NCBI RefSeq assembly: GCF_000716445.1
Contig: NZ_JNWK01000023.1
Coordinates: forward strand, 62,001 to 126,000
Direction of reading: 5' to 3'
DNA from: Streptomyces wedmorensis
GTDB taxonomy: Bacteria; Actinomycetota; Actinomycetes; Streptomycetales; Streptomycetaceae
Length of the DNA stretch: 64,000 nt
A program made the translations under genes and the position numbers. Under the pieces are notes generated by a model. The model made no database searches. It was not told the DNA's origin and saw only the letters and a list, made by a program, of their open reading frames with translations. How positions within the stretch are numbered: the first letter of the stretch is position 1; the number at the start of each line of letters is the position of its first letter. Below, piece by piece: positions 1 to 9,192 of this stretch.

Positions 1-1
1 C

Positions 2-724
2 GGCGAGAAGCTGGACGACTTCGACGCGTTCCACCCGGACCGCATGGCGTCCCGCATCCTCGGCATGGGCGACATGCTCTCCCTCATCGAGAAGGCCCAG
101 CAGACCTTCGACGAGGAAGAGGCCGCCAAGATGGCCTCGAAGCTCGCGTCGAAGAAGGGCCAGGAGTTCACCCTCGACGACTTCCTGGCGCAGATGGACC
201 AGGTCCGTCGCATGGGCTCCATCTCGAAGCTCCTCGGCATGCTCCCCGGCATGGGTCAGATGAAGGAGCAGATCGCCAACATCGACGAGCGGGACGTCGA
301 CCGCATGGCCGCCATCATCAAGTCGATGACCCCGGCCGAGCGTCAGGACCCGACGATCATCAACGGCTCCCGCCGGGCCCGTATCGCCAAGGGTTCGGGC
401 GCCGAGGTCAGCGCGGTCAAGGGCCTGGTCGAGCGGTTCTTCGAGGCCCGCAAGATGATGTCCCGCATGGCGCAGGGCGGCGGCATGCCGGGAATGCCGG
501 GCATCCCGGGCATGGGCGGCGGTCCCGGCCGGCAGAAGAAGCAGGTCAAGCAGGCCAAGGGCAAGCGCAAGAGCGGCAACCCGATGAAGCGGAAGGCCGA
601 GGAGCAGGCCGCCGCCGAGCGTCGTGAGCAGGCGCAGGCGGGCGGCGCCTTCGGTCTCCCGGCCGCCGGGCAGACTCCGAAGGACTTCGAGCTCCCGGAC
701 GAGTTCAAGAAGTTCATGAGCTGA
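2..724 (+). CDS. ffh: Signal recognition particle protein Ffh, C-terminal part (partial)
   Basis: This is the 3' end of the SRP GTPase gene, open from base 2; the NG GTPase domain lies outside the window. What is visible is the end of the G domain (GEKLDDF...FHPDRMASRILGMGD) and the methionine-rich M domain that binds 4.5S RNA and signal sequences, with GMLPGMGQM and the SRRARIAKGSG RNA-binding helix. The C-terminus is a Gly/Met/Pro-rich tail (GGGMPGMPGIPGM) and a Lys/Arg stretch, common in actinobacterial Ffh. Ffh delivers ribosome-nascent chains to FtsY and SecYEG at the membrane. A strong terminator follows immediately. Confidence 0.95.
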   Translation, partial: GEKLDDFDAFHPDRMASRILGMGDMLSLIEKAQQTFDEEEAAKMASKLASKKGQEFTLDDFLAQMDQVRRMGSISKLLGMLPGMGQMKEQIANIDERDVDRMAAIIKSMTPAERQDPTIINGSRRARIAKGSGAEVSAVKGLVERFFEARKMMSRMAQGGGMPGMPGIPGMGGGPGRQKKQVKQAKGKRKSGNPMKRKAEEQAAAERREQAQAGGAFGLPAAGQTPKDFELPDEFKKFMS

Positions 725-739
725 CGGCTCGTACGAGGA

Positions 740-778
740 GGGGCCCGGGGCGGCGCGAAACCGCCCCGGGCCCCTTTT
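740..778 (+). terminator. Intrinsic terminator of ffh
   Basis: Two perfectly complementary 14-base arms (740-753 and 761-774) flank a 7-base loop and are followed by TTTT at 775-778. It begins 16 bases after the ffh stop codon, as expected for a Rho-independent terminator. Confidence 0.9.
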
Positions 779-857
779 CATCCCTCCGGACCGCCCGCGA
801 TGCCGGGTTCGTCCCGCTCTTCGATACTGGGGCCACTGCCGCCCCGAGGAGAGCCAC

Positions 858-2777
858 GTGGCCAACCCCGTACCCCCGCGCGATCGGACCGATCAGCCCT
901 GGCGCTCGGAGGGGGCCCCGCCACCCCCGCCGCCGAAGAAGCGCATGCCGGGGCGCTGGGGCAGCCTCATCCTCACCGCACTCGTCGTGTACCTGATCGC
1001 CAACATCGTCCTGTCGTTCTTCAACGACGGCGACGGGCCGACGATCTCGTACACCGAGTTCGACAAGCAGGTCGCCGCCGGGAACGTCACGAAGATCTAC
1101 TCCAAGGGCGACGCGATCCAGGGGCAGCTGAAGAACAAGCAGCCCGTCCCCGACGGCGAAGGCGACTACACCAAGTTCACCACCCAGCGGCCGGCGTTCG
1201 CCGACGACGATCTGTGGGCCCAGCTGACCAAGCAGAACGTGGTCGTCACCGCCGAGCCGGTCGTCAAGGAGCGCAGCTTCCTCGCCAACCTGCTCATCTC
1301 GCTCGCCCCGATGCTGCTGCTCATCGTGCTGTGGGTGTTCATCGCCCGGCGGATGAGCGCCGGCATGGGCGGCGCCGGGGGCATGCTCGGCCGCAAGACC
1401 CCGCCCAAGCCGGTGGAGCTGGAGGGCGGCAAGCGCACGACGTTCGCCGACGTCGCCGGCATCGACGAGGTCGAGGGCGAGCTCAACGACGTCGTCGACT
1501 TCCTCAAGAACCCGCAGGCCTACCGCGAGATGGGCGCCAAGATGCCCCGCGGTGTGCTCCTCGCGGGTCCTCCCGGCACCGGCAAGACCCTGCTGGCGCG
1601 GGCGGTCGCCGGCGAGGCCGGGGTGCCGTTCTTCTCGGCCTCCGCCTCCGAGTTCATCGAGATGATCGTGGGCGTCGGCGCCTCCCGGGTCCGCGAGCTG
1701 TTCGCCGAGGCCCGCAAGGTCGCGCCCGCGATCATCTTCATCGACGAGATCGACACCATCGGCCGGGCCCGCGGCGGCGGTTCCGGGATGGGCGGGCACG
1801 ACGAGCGCGAGCAGACCCTCAACCAGATCCTCACCGAGATGGACGGCTTCACCGGCTCCGAGGGCGTGATCGTGCTCGCCGCCACCAACCGCGCCGACGT
1901 GCTCGACCCCGCCCTCACCCGGCCGGGCCGCTTCGACCGCATCGTCCACGTCAACCCGCCGGACCGGGGCGGCCGCGAGGCCATCCTCAAGATCCACACC
2001 CGCGAGATCCCGCTCGCCCAGGACGTCGACCTGGAGCACGTCGCCCGGACGACCCCGGGCATGACCGGCGCCGAGCTCGCCAACCTCGCCAACGAGGCCG
2101 CCCTCCTCGCGGTCAAGCGCGAGCAGAAGGCGGTCACCCAGTCCGACCTCTCCGACGCCCTGGAGAAGGTGCAGCTCGGCGCGGAACGACCGCTGGTGAT
2201 GCCGGTGGAGGAGCGGCGCCGTACCGCGTACCACGAGAGCGGCCACGCCCTGCTCGGCATGCTCCAGCCCGGCGCCGACCCCGTCCGCAAGATCACCATC
2301 GTGCCGCGCGGCCGGGCCCTCGGCGTCACGCTGTCGACCCCCGACTCCGACAAGTACGCCTACACCGAGGACTACCTCCGCGGCCGGATCATCGGGGCCC
2401 TCGGCGGCATGGCCGCCGAACAGGTCGTGTTCGGCGTCATCACCACCGGTGCCGAGAGCGACCTCGAACAGATCACCAGCATCGCCCGGGGCATGGTGGG
2501 CCGCTGGGGCATGAGCGAGCGCGTCGGCCGCCTCACCGCCATCCCGGGCGACGCCCAGCAGGCGTACGGCCTGTCGGCGGCCCCCGCGACCCTCGACACC
2601 GTCGACGAGGAGATGCGCCGCATCGTCGACGAGTGCTACGAGAGCGCCCTGCGCCAGCTCCGCGAGCACCGCTCCCAGCTGGACGCCCTGGCCGAGGCCC
2701 TCCTCGCGAACGAGACCCTGGAGGAGGCCGCGGCCTACCGCGCGGCGGGCATCACGCGACTGGACAAGGAGTCCTGA
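858..2777 (+). CDS. ftsH: FtsH-family membrane AAA+ zinc metalloprotease
   Basis: A 639-residue ATP-dependent membrane protease. There are two N-terminal membrane segments (about residues 35-54 and 140-162) flanking a small extracytoplasmic domain. The AAA module has Walker A GPPGTGKT near residue 237, Walker B IIFIDEID and the SRH region [20 protein letters not shown]. The peptidase domain has zinc motif HESGH near residue 459. It would degrade misassembled membrane and some cytosolic proteins. Streptomyces carry more than one ftsH; position beside ffh suggests the second paralogue rather than the one near the folate genes. The start is ATG at 858 with GAGGAGAG about 7 bases upstream. Confidence 0.93.
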   Translation: MANPVPPRDRTDQPWRSEGAPPPPPPKKRMPGRWGSLILTALVVYLIANIVLSFFNDGDGPTISYTEFDKQVAAGNVTKIYSKGDAIQGQLKNKQPVPDGEGDYTKFTTQRPAFADDDLWAQLTKQNVVVTAEPVVKERSFLANLLISLAPMLLLIVLWVFIARRMSAGMGGAGGMLGRKTPPKPVELEGGKRTTFADVAGIDEVEGELNDVVDFLKNPQAYREMGAKMPRGVLLAGPPGTGKTLLARAVAGEAGVPFFSASASEFIEMIVGVGASRVRELFAEARKVAPAIIFIDEIDTIGRARGGGSGMGGHDEREQTLNQILTEMDGFTGSEGVIVLAATNRADVLDPALTRPGRFDRIVHVNPPDRGGREAILKIHTREIPLAQDVDLEHVARTTPGMTGAELANLANEAALLAVKREQKAVTQSDLSDALEKVQLGAERPLVMPVEERRRTAYHESGHALLGMLQPGADPVRKITIVPRGRALGVTLSTPDSDKYAYTEDYLRGRIIGALGGMAAEQVVFGVITTGAESDLEQITSIARGMVGRWGMSERVGRLTAIPGDAQQAYGLSAAPATLDTVDEEMRRIVDECYESALRQLREHRSQLDALAEALLANETLEEAAAYRAAGITRLDKES

Positions 2778-2829
2778 GCGGGGGCGCGCTGGGGGAGGGC
2801 CCGGCCGGGTCTGACCGGCGGGACACCCC

Positions 2830-3555
2830 CTACCGCACGCGGGCGACGACGTAGCGGAAGACGTTCGGCATCCAGACCGTGCCGTCCGCGCGGACGTACG
2901 GCGCCAGTGCCTCGGCGATCTCCTTCTCGACCTGGGAGAGGTCGGTGGCCCGCACGGCCTCGTCGAAGGCGCCCGTCGAGAGCAGCCCGCGCACCGCGCT
3001 GCCCTCGCTCGCGTAGCCGAAGGGGCAGGCCACGCGGCCGGAGCTCGCCGACCGCAGTCCCGAGGCGGCCACCAGGCCGTCCAGATCCGTCCTGAACCCC
3101 GGCCGGCGGTCGGCGAGCCGGGCCGCGACCCGCAGCACCGGTTCTGTGGCGCACCGCTCCGCGGGGCCCCAGCCGCCGAGGACGACGGTCGAGCCCGGTT
3201 GCGCCGAACGGGTGAGGGCGGTGAGTTCCGGCAGGATCCGGTCCGTCGCGTGGAAGGCCGTGAACACGTCGTACGGGAGGTCCTCGGGCACCCCCTCCGT
3301 GACCGCGACGCCCTCCGGCAGCCGCTCCCTGGCGAGCTCCACGCGCGCGTGGTCCCGGTCCACGCCGGCCACCCGCGCGCCCCTCGCCGCCGCCATGAGC
3401 AGCGCCAGGCCTGAGCCGCAGCCGAGGCCGAGCACCCGGGAGCCGGCTCCCACGCCGAGGCGCTCGTACACCGCCTCGTAGAGGGGGACGAGCATGCGTT
3501 CCTGGATCTCGGCCCAGTCGCGCGCGGGGTGGTGCGGGACGAGCGTAGGTGTCAT
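2830..3555 (-). CDS. SAM-dependent class I methyltransferase
   Basis: A 241-residue Rossmann-fold methyltransferase. Motif I is VLGLGCGSG (about residues 42-50), followed by an acidic residue ending strand 2 in VAGVDRD, the expected ribose contact. Nothing identifies the acceptor substrate. It is antiparallel to its neighbours and stands alone, with a 52-base gap to the convergent ftsH paralogue. The ATG at 3555 has only a weak upstream purine tract. The family call is firm; the substrate is unknown. Confidence 0.8.
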   Translation of the reverse strand: MTPTLVPHHPARDWAEIQERMLVPLYEAVYERLGVGAGSRVLGLGCGSGLALLMAAARGARVAGVDRDHARVELARERLPEGVAVTEGVPEDLPYDVFTAFHATDRILPELTALTRSAQPGSTVVLGGWGPAERCATEPVLRVAARLADRRPGFRTDLDGLVAASGLRSASSGRVACPFGYASEGSAVRGLLSTGAFDEAVRATDLSQVEKEIAEALAPYVRADGTVWMPNVFRYVVARVR

Positions 3556-3958
3556 GGAAAGAGCCCCAATCCGTTCCTGGACGACAGCCCCCCGTAGTCA
3601 GGGAACTGCGCATCCCGGGCGGCGTCCAGTGCTCGCGCCGGACCGATTCGTCCGGGGGAGGGGCGGTGCCGGGTCCCGTGACCGGACCCGGTAATGTCCC
3701 TGCAACACTTCCGGGTGTGACCCGTCCCCGGCATCGGCCCGGTTTCGAGGAGCCCCTTCCGGGGGGCGCGCGTAGCGCGGCTACGCGCCGGCGCGTATGC
3801 GCTACTACGCACCAGCTTGACGCCCCCTGCGTGGCTTCTCCGCAGATCGGCGCACTGGCCCTCGTCAGGACGCATCAACGGCAACTGACGGGTACGTGCA
3901 AAATATTTGGGATGCCCCGGAATGGAACCCGGGGGCACTTCGGCTCGTTGTACGCGAC
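3556..3958. other. 403-base intergenic region between divergent genes
   Basis: No convincing gene. It contains several inverted repeats: CCGGGTCC...GGACCCGG at 3669-3691, and a 9-bp stem GCGCGTAGC/GCTACGCGC at 3768-3788. The second is enclosed by GGGGGCG (3762-3768) and CGCCCCC (3821-3827). The right end carries an ECF-type promoter for the SprT-like gene. The hairpins could mark a small RNA or an old repeat; the sequence alone does not decide. Confidence 0.5.
3924..3949 (+). promoter_or_regulatory. Possible ECF-sigma promoter of the SprT-like gene
   Basis: GGAAC at 3924-3928 and GTT at 3947-3949 are separated by 18 bases, the arrangement of Streptomyces ECF (SigE/SigR-type) promoters. The GTG start at 3959 is about 10 bases downstream, so the transcript would be nearly leaderless. 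The pattern is short and could occur by chance. Confidence 0.4.
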
Positions 3959-4552
3959 GTGAGCACGACACCACCTGTTCTCGCCGCAGAGCTGGCACAG
4001 GCGTGGGCCGACATTCAGCGGCACCACCCCGAGCTGCCGGATCTTGCCGCGCCCGAGTCCCTGATCGGAGAGTCCTCGTCCGCCTGTGGCGCCGAACTCT
4101 CCTTCGAACGACTGCTCCACGAGGCAGTCCACGGCATCGCCGCCGCCCGGGGGGTCCGCGACACCTCCCGCGCCGGCCGCTATCACAACCGCAGATTCCT
4201 CGCGATCGCCGAGGAGATGGGTCTCGACCACCCCGAGGAACCCCACGCGAGCAGCGGTTTCTCCCTGGTCACGCTCAACCCGGAGGCGAGGCGCCGCTAC
4301 CGCCCCACCATCGAGCGGCTCCAGCGGGCGCTGAAGGCCCACACGGTCGCCACGGCCGCCGACACCAAGCGCTCCTTCCGCGGACCGGCCGCCCGGCACG
4401 GCTCCTCGGGCGGAGGCGTCCGCGTCAAGGCCGTCTGCGACTGCGGGCGGAACGTGCGCGTGGTGCCGTCCGTGCTGGCCCAGGCCCCCATCGTCTGCGG
4501 CGGCTGCGGCAAGCCCTTCCGGATCCCGGAGACCGTGGGCGCCGCCACCTGA
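3959..4552 (+). CDS. SprT-like putative zinc metallopeptidase
   Basis: A 197-residue protein. The central part carries a gluzincin-type motif HEAVH in LLHEAVHGIAAARGV, followed by DTSRAGRYHNRRF and an AEEMGL helix, the layout of small SprT/SprT-like domains. The C-terminus has four cysteines in CDCG...CGGCG, a zinc ribbon. SprT relatives are DNA- or translation-associated proteases, but the substrate here is unknown. GTG at 3959 is chosen because it fits the ECF-like promoter; an in-frame GTG at 3896 would add 21 residues lacking family character. It lies upstream of the rpsP operon in the same direction. Confidence 0.72.
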   Translation: MSTTPPVLAAELAQAWADIQRHHPELPDLAAPESLIGESSSACGAELSFERLLHEAVHGIAAARGVRDTSRAGRYHNRRFLAIAEEMGLDHPEEPHASSGFSLVTLNPEARRRYRPTIERLQRALKAHTVATAADTKRSFRGPAARHGSSGGGVRVKAVCDCGRNVRVVPSVLAQAPIVCGGCGKPFRIPETVGAAT

Positions 4553-4706
4553 CCCGGCGGCGTGTGGCACAATGGCTAGCTGTACTCGACAGTCGCACAG
4601 GACCCCTCTCTCCTCCGGCTGACGCGTCCATCGGGCATCCGAGTACCGCAACCCCACGTGGCATCTCAAGTGCCCAACCACGTCAAGACCAGGAGACACC
4701 ACTCCA

Positions 4707-5150
4707 GTGGCAGTCAAGATCAAGCTCAAGCGCCTCGGTAAGATCCGCCAGCCGCACTACCGCATCGTCGTCGCCGACTCGCGCACCCGCCGCGACGGTC
4801 GCGCGATCGAGGAGATCGGCCTCTACCACCCGACGTACAACCCGTCGCGTATCGAGGTCGACTCCGAGCGTGCGCAGTACTGGCTGTCCGTCGGCGCCCA
4901 GCCGACCGAGCCCGTCCTCGCCATCCTGAAGCTCACGGGCGACTGGCAGAAGCACAAGGGCCTCCCGGCCCCCGAGAAGGCGCTGCTCGTCCCCGCCACC
5001 AAGGAGGCGAAGCGCGCCTCGTTCGACGAGTTCGCGAAGACCCTCGAGGGCGGCGACGACAAGGGTGAGGCCATCACCCCGAAGGCCAAGAAGGCCGACA
5101 AGAAGGCTGACGAGGCCGAGGCCGCGTCGACCGAGTCGACCGAGGCCTGA
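4707..5150 (+). CDS. rpsP: 30S ribosomal protein S16
   Basis: A 147-residue S16: [26 protein letters not shown] is split here as the conserved [19 protein letters not shown] core, with an extended Lys/Glu/Ala-rich actinobacterial C-terminal tail. S16 is an early 30S assembly protein. GTG start at 4707 with AGGAG at 4691-4695. A likely -10 element CACAAT at 4568-4573 would give a leader of about 130 bases. It is the first gene of the rpsP-khpA pair, ending two bases before khpA. Confidence 0.97.
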   Translation: MAVKIKLKRLGKIRQPHYRIVVADSRTRRDGRAIEEIGLYHPTYNPSRIEVDSERAQYWLSVGAQPTEPVLAILKLTGDWQKHKGLPAPEKALLVPATKEAKRASFDEFAKTLEGGDDKGEAITPKAKKADKKADEAEAASTESTEA

Positions 5151-5152
5151 TC

Positions 5153-5392
5153 ATGCTCGAGGAGGCTCTCGAGCACCTCGTGAAAGGCATCGTCGACAAC
5201 CCCGACGATGTGCAGGTCGCCTCGCGCAACCTGCGTCGTGGCCGCGTGCTTGAGGTCCGGGTGCACCCCGACGACCTCGGCAAGGTGATCGGCCGCAACG
5301 GCCGCACCGCGCGTGCGCTGCGTACCGTCGTGGGCGCCATCGGCGGCCGTGGAATCCGTGTCGACCTCGTCGACGTGGACCAGGTCCGCTGA
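5153..5392 (+). CDS. khpA: KH-domain RNA-binding protein KhpA
   Basis: A 79-residue single KH domain protein with the GxxG loop in KVIGRNGRTARALR. The ATG is two bases after the rpsP stop, so the two are translationally coupled. KhpA homologues lie between rpsP and rimM in many Gram-positive bacteria and act as RNA chaperones, with KhpB, in cell-envelope control. A terminator follows. Confidence 0.93.
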   Translation: MLEEALEHLVKGIVDNPDDVQVASRNLRRGRVLEVRVHPDDLGKVIGRNGRTARALRTVVGAIGGRGIRVDLVDVDQVR

Positions 5393-5427
5393 ACAAGTCG
5401 GCCACATCGGTTGAATGATGTGCCGGC

Positions 5428-5475
5428 ACGGGCCGGGGAGGGCTTACGAGCCCACCCCGGCCCGTTGTCGTTTTT
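5428..5475 (+). terminator. Terminator of rpsP-khpA
   Basis: A 17-base stem with a single A:A mismatch (5428-5444 and 5449-5465) has a TACG tetraloop and is followed by TGTCGTTTTT. It separates rpsP-khpA from rimM-trmD. Confidence 0.85.
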
Positions 5476-5511
5476 CGTCGTACGAGCTGTGTGACAGGAG
5501 AGTGTGGAGCA

Positions 5512-6069
5512 GTGCAGCTGGTAGTCGCGCGGATCGGCCGCGCCCACGGGATCAAGGGCGAGGTCACCGTCGAGGTGCGGACGGACGAGCCCGAGCTCAG
5601 GCTCGGCCCCGGAGCCGTACTGCTGACCGACCCGGCCTCCGCCGGGCCGCTGACCATCGAGTCCGGCAAGGTCCACAGCGGCAAGCTGTTGCTGCGCTTC
5701 GAGGGCGTCCGCGACCGCAACGCCGCCGAGGCCCTGCGCAACACCCTCCTCATCGCCGAGATCGACCCCGAGGAACTGCCGGAGGAGGAGGACGAGTACT
5801 ACGACCACCAACTCATGGACCTCGACGTCGTCCTCGCCGACGGCACCGAGATCGGCCGGATCACCGAGATCTCCCACCTGCCGTCCCAGGACCTCTTCAT
5901 CGTCGAGCGGCCCGACGGCACCGAGCTGATGATCCCCTTCGTCTCCGAGATCGTCACCGAGATCGACCTGGAGGAGCAGCGGGCCGTGATCGACCCGCCG
6001 CCCGGCCTCATCGACGACCGCGCCGAGATCGTCTCCTCCCGCGACGCCGAGCAGGGTGACGACGCATGA
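5512..6069 (+). CDS. rimM: 16S rRNA processing protein RimM
   Basis: A 185-residue RimM: N-terminal [18 protein letters not shown] barrel and C-terminal PRC-barrel ([12 protein letters not shown]...LMIPFV). It binds S19 and assists maturation of the 30S head. GTG 5512 is chosen over an in-frame GTG at 5491 because AGGAG lies at 5496-5500 and homology begins at VQLVVARIG. The end overlaps trmD by four bases (ATGA). Confidence 0.95.
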   Translation: MQLVVARIGRAHGIKGEVTVEVRTDEPELRLGPGAVLLTDPASAGPLTIESGKVHSGKLLLRFEGVRDRNAAEALRNTLLIAEIDPEELPEEEDEYYDHQLMDLDVVLADGTEIGRITEISHLPSQDLFIVERPDGTELMIPFVSEIVTEIDLEEQRAVIDPPPGLIDDRAEIVSSRDAEQGDDA

Positions 6070-6887
6070 GGCTCGACGTCGTCACGATCTTCCCCGAGTA
6101 CCTCGAACCGCTGAACGTCTCCCTCGTCGGCAAGGCACGCGCGCGCGGACAGCTCGACGTCCACGTCCACGACCTGCGGGACTGGACGTACGACCGGCAC
6201 AACACGGTCGACGACACCCCGTACGGCGGCGGCCCCGGCATGGTCATGAAGACCGACCCCTGGGGCGACGCGCTCGACCAGACGCTCGCCGACGGCTACG
6301 AGGGCGGCGCCCACGGCCCGGTCCTCGTCGTCCCGACCCCCAGCGGCCGCCCCTTCACCCAGGAGCTCGCCGTCGAGCTCTCCGAGCGGCCCTGGCTGAT
6401 CTTCACTCCGGCCCGCTACGAGGGCATCGACCGCCGCGTCATGGACGAGTACGCGACCCGGATGCCGGTCTACGAGGTCTCCATCGGCGACTACGTGCTC
6501 GCCGGCGGAGAGGCCGCCGTCCTCGTCGTCACCGAGGCCGTCGCCCGCCTGCTGCCCGGTGTCCTCGGCAACGCCGAGTCCCACCGCGACGACTCCTTCG
6601 CGCCCGGGGCGATGGCCAACCTCCTGGAGGGCCCCGTCTATACCAAGCCCCCCGAGTGGCGCGGCCGGGGCATCCCCGACGTCCTCCTCAGCGGGCACCA
6701 CGGCAAGATCGCCCGCTGGCGGCGCGACGAGGCCTTCCGCCGCACCGCCGCCCACCGGCCCGACCTCATCGAGCGCTGCGATCCGGCGGCCTTCGACAAG
6801 AAGGACCGCGAGATCCTCTCGATGATGGGGTGGGCGCCCGAGCCCGGCGGCCGATTTTGGCGCAAGCTCGAAGACGTGGAAGAATAG
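6066..6887 (+). CDS. trmD: tRNA (guanine37-N1)-methyltransferase
   Basis: A 273-residue SPOUT methyltransferase. It starts [13 protein letters not shown] and has [11 protein letters not shown] and the trefoil-knot SAM loop CYEGx[15 protein letters not shown] (here ARYEGIDRR and [11 protein letters not shown]). TrmD makes m1G37, preventing frameshifting at proline and other codons. It is coupled to rimM by a 4-base overlap. Confidence 0.96.
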   Translation: MRLDVVTIFPEYLEPLNVSLVGKARARGQLDVHVHDLRDWTYDRHNTVDDTPYGGGPGMVMKTDPWGDALDQTLADGYEGGAHGPVLVVPTPSGRPFTQELAVELSERPWLIFTPARYEGIDRRVMDEYATRMPVYEVSIGDYVLAGGEAAVLVVTEAVARLLPGVLGNAESHRDDSFAPGAMANLLEGPVYTKPPEWRGRGIPDVLLSGHHGKIARWRRDEAFRRTAAHRPDLIERCDPAAFDKKDREILSMMGWAPEPGGRFWRKLEDVEE

Positions 6888-6976
6888 GCCGCTGTCGTCC
6901 GTCCGGCGTGCGCCCCTGCCACAGGGGGAACGACGCCGCCAGAGACGTACGGCATCCCGATCATCCCAACGTACCG

Positions 6977-6996
6977 CTGATGACCTGTGGCATCAG
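6977..6996 (+). promoter_or_regulatory. Small hairpin in the rplS leader
   Basis: CTGATG and CATCAG, extended by CC/GG with one bulged A, enclose a TGT loop just before the GAGGAAAG ribosome-binding site of rplS. It could modulate L19 translation; autoregulatory leaders for L19 are known in other phyla. Function here is inferred only from position. Confidence 0.35.
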
Positions 6997-7013
6997 TGAG
7001 GAAAGAGACCTCC

Positions 7014-7364
7014 ATGGCCTCCCTGCTCGACCAGGTCAACGCGGCCGCGCTCCGCTCCGACCTCCCCGCCTTCCGCCCCGGCGACACCGTGAACGTCCAC
7101 GTGCGCGTCATCGAAGGCAGCCGCTCCCGCATCCAGCAGTTCAAGGGTGTCGTCATTCGCCGCCAGGGCTCGGGCGTCAGCGAGACCTTCACGGTCCGCA
7201 AGGTCTCGTTCTCCGTCGGCGTCGAGCGCACCTTCCCGGTGAACAGCCCGATCTTCGAGAAGATCGAGCTCGTGACCCGCGGTGACGTCCGTCGCGCCAA
7301 GCTCTACTACCTGCGTGAGCTGCGCGGCAAGGCTGCCAAGATCAAGGAGAAGCGCGACCGCTGA
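7014..7364 (+). CDS. rplS: 50S ribosomal protein L19
   Basis: A 116-residue L19 beginning [16 protein letters not shown], with the family core [16 protein letters not shown] and [14 protein letters not shown]. It sits at the 30S-50S interface. ATG 7014 is preferred over an in-frame upstream start at 6987 because of the ribosome-binding site at 6999-7005 and normal family length. Confidence 0.97.
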   Translation: MASLLDQVNAAALRSDLPAFRPGDTVNVHVRVIEGSRSRIQQFKGVVIRRQGSGVSETFTVRKVSFSVGVERTFPVNSPIFEKIELVTRGDVRRAKLYYLRELRGKAAKIKEKRDR

Positions 7365-7433
7365 GCTTCGGCTCCCGGCACGCTCGAAGCTTCCGAGTCC
7401 TCGCACAGGCTCGCCGGATAGGCTCTGCCAGCG

Positions 7434-8210
7434 ATGGACACCGAAGCACAGCACACGGAGCGCGACCCCTCCTCCGACACGGAGGAGGGGTCGCGCTCCG
7501 CGCGCGTTTCCGAGGATTCCGGGACCGCGCCCTCGTGGCGCCGGACGGTCCTCGTGGGCGCCGCCTGCATGGCCTTCCTGCTCCTCCTGAGCCACTTCGT
7601 GATGCAGCCCTTCCTGATCCCCAGCGGTTCCATGGAACCGACGCTCCGGGTCGGCGACAGGATCCTGGTCAACAAGCTGGCGTACCGTTTCGGCAGTGAG
7701 CCGCGCCGGGGCGACGTCGTCGTCTTCGACGGCACCGGCTCCTTCGTGCGGGAGGAACCGGAGGGCGATCCGGTCACCGGACTCCTGCGCGGCGCCGGGG
7801 CCGCCCTCGGGCTCGCCGAGCCCGCCGAGACCGACTTCGTGAAGCGGGTCGTCGGCACCGGCGGCGACCGGGTCGTCTGCTGCGACAAGGACGGCCGGCT
7901 CACCGTCAACGGCGTCTCCGTCCAGGAGCGATACCTGATGCCCGGCGACCAGCCGTCGAGCGTGGCCTTCGACATCGTCGTCCCCCCGGGCAGGCTCTGG
8001 GTGATGGGCGACCACCGCAGCCAGTCCAGCGACTCCCGCGACCACCTGGGCAGCCCAGGCGGCGGGATGGTCCCCGTCGACAAGGTCGTCGGACGCGCCG
8101 GCTGGATCGCCTGGCCCTTCGGCCGCTGGTCCGCCCTGCCCGCCACGGAGGCCTTCGACGCCGTGCCGGCGCCGCCGGCCGGCGGACACGGGGCGGGGGC
8201 CCATGGGTAG
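7434..8210 (+). CDS. sipW: Type I signal peptidase, SipW-like
   Basis: A 258-residue signal peptidase I. There is one N-terminal membrane segment (about residues 38-58), the catalytic Ser66 in PSGSMEPTL, the general-base Lys in FVKRVVGTGGDR, and box E GDHRSQSSDSRD. It lacks a C-terminal membrane anchor, a feature reported for S. lividans SipW, unlike its three neighbours. It cleaves signal peptides of Sec and Tat exports on the outer face of the membrane. A perfect 20-bp inverted repeat (7456-7500) lies within the first 22 codons. The coding end overlaps sipX by 8 bases. The start could be further downstream if the hairpin is a terminator. Confidence 0.9.
   Translation: MDTEAQHTERDPSSDTEEGSRSARVSEDSGTAPSWRRTVLVGAACMAFLLLLSHFVMQPFLIPSGSMEPTLRVGDRILVNKLAYRFGSEPRRGDVVVFDGTGSFVREEPEGDPVTGLLRGAGAALGLAEPAETDFVKRVVGTGGDRVVCCDKDGRLTVNGVSVQERYLMPGDQPSSVAFDIVVPPGRLWVMGDHRSQSSDSRDHLGSPGGGMVPVDKVVGRAGWIAWPFGRWSALPATEAFDAVPAPPAGGHGAGAHG
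7456..7500 (+). terminator. Perfect 20-bp hairpin inside the 5' end of sipW
   Basis: Arms 7456-7475 and 7481-7500 are exactly complementary around the loop GACAC. It lies 92 bases after the rplS stop and begins 22 bases after the assumed sipW ATG. There is no U-tract beyond GTTTC, but many Streptomyces terminators lack one. It may end rplS transcription, attenuate the sip operon, or show that the annotated sipW start is too early. Confidence 0.6.
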
Positions 8211-9192
8211 CCGCGGCCGTCCGCCCGGCGGCGCCGCCCACGGCGGGGACTCCGGCCAGGGCCCGGCCCTGCCCGGACGCGCCGAGCGGCGCAGGCTCGC
8301 CCGCAAGGTCAAGCGGCGCCGGCAGCGCTCCGCGATCCGCGAGATCCCGGTCCTGATCACGGTGGCCGTCCTCATCGCCCTCGTCCTCAAGACCTTCCTG
8401 GTCCAGGCGTTCGTCATCCCCTCCGGCTCCATGGAGCAGACGATCCGGATCGACGACCGGGTCCTGGTCGACAAGCTCACCCCGTGGTTCGGCTCCCGCC
8501 CGCAGCGCGGCGACGTCGTCGTCTTCAAGGACCCCGGCAACTGGCTCCAGCAGGACACCACGCCGCCCGCCGACGACCCGATCGGGATCAAGCAGGCCAA
8601 GCAGGCACTGACCTTCATCGGGCTGCTGCCCTCGGCCGACGACCGGGACCTCATCAAGCGGGTGATCGCCGTCGGCGGCGACACCGTCCGCTGCTGCGAC
8701 AAGGACGGGCGGATCACCGTCAACGGCGTACCGCTGGACGAGCCGTACCTGCATCCCGGCAACCAGCCGTCCGAGATCCCCTTCGAGGTGAAGGTGCCGG
8801 AAGGCCGCATCTTCGTCCTCGGCGACCACCGGTCCGACTCGGCCGACTCCCGCTTCCACCTCGACGAGGAGGGGCACGGAACCGTCTCCGAGGAGCAGGT
8901 CGTGGGGCGTGCCGTGGTGATCGCCTGGCCCTTCGGGCACTGGCGGCGCCTGGAGGAGCGGCAGACCTTCAGCGCGGTACCGGACGCCAGTACGAGTTCC
9001 GAGTCCACGCCCGGTCTGTCGCATAGTGTGTCCCAGCGGAATCTGAACGGATTGCCCGGGCTCCCGACCCCTGCGGAACTTCTGCTCGTTATGGGAGTGG
9101 TGGGCCTGTCCCTGTTCCGGGGCAGGCGTTCGCACGGATTGAGGAGTGGATGTGGGGGATTTGGCCGTCGGCGCACGATCCGGACACGATGA
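8203..9192 (+). CDS. sipX: Type I signal peptidase, SipX-like
   Basis: A 329-residue signal peptidase I with a basic N-terminus (RKVKRRRQR), a membrane segment at about 47-67, catalytic Ser76 in PSGSMEQTI, the Lys box LIKRVIAVGGD and box E GDHRSDSADSR. A C-terminal hydrophobic segment (LLLVMGVVGLSLF) gives a second anchor. It overlaps sipW by 8 bases and sipY by about 40, so the three form one operon. Confidence 0.92.
   Translation: MGSRGRPPGGAAHGGDSGQGPALPGRAERRRLARKVKRRRQRSAIREIPVLITVAVLIALVLKTFLVQAFVIPSGSMEQTIRIDDRVLVDKLTPWFGSRPQRGDVVVFKDPGNWLQQDTTPPADDPIGIKQAKQALTFIGLLPSADDRDLIKRVIAVGGDTVRCCDKDGRITVNGVPLDEPYLHPGNQPSEIPFEVKVPEGRIFVLGDHRSDSADSRFHLDEEGHGTVSEEQVVGRAVVIAWPFGHWRRLEERQTFSAVPDASTSSESTPGLSHSVSQRNLNGLPGLPTPAELLLVMGVVGLSLFRGRRSHGLRSGCGGFGRRRTIRTR

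Noticed and set aside
714..2669. 651-codon minus-strand reading frame opposite ftsH
   Set aside because: A shadow of the high-GC codon bias: low-complexity, Gly/Ala/Asp-rich text opposite a gene with clear FtsH motifs.
3896..3958. Upstream GTG start for the SprT-like gene
   Set aside because: The added residues carry no family signature and would include the promoter-like sequence.
6993..9176. 727-codon minus-strand frame across rplS-sipW-sipX
   Set aside because: It spans three clear genes on the other strand and has no domain or start signal.
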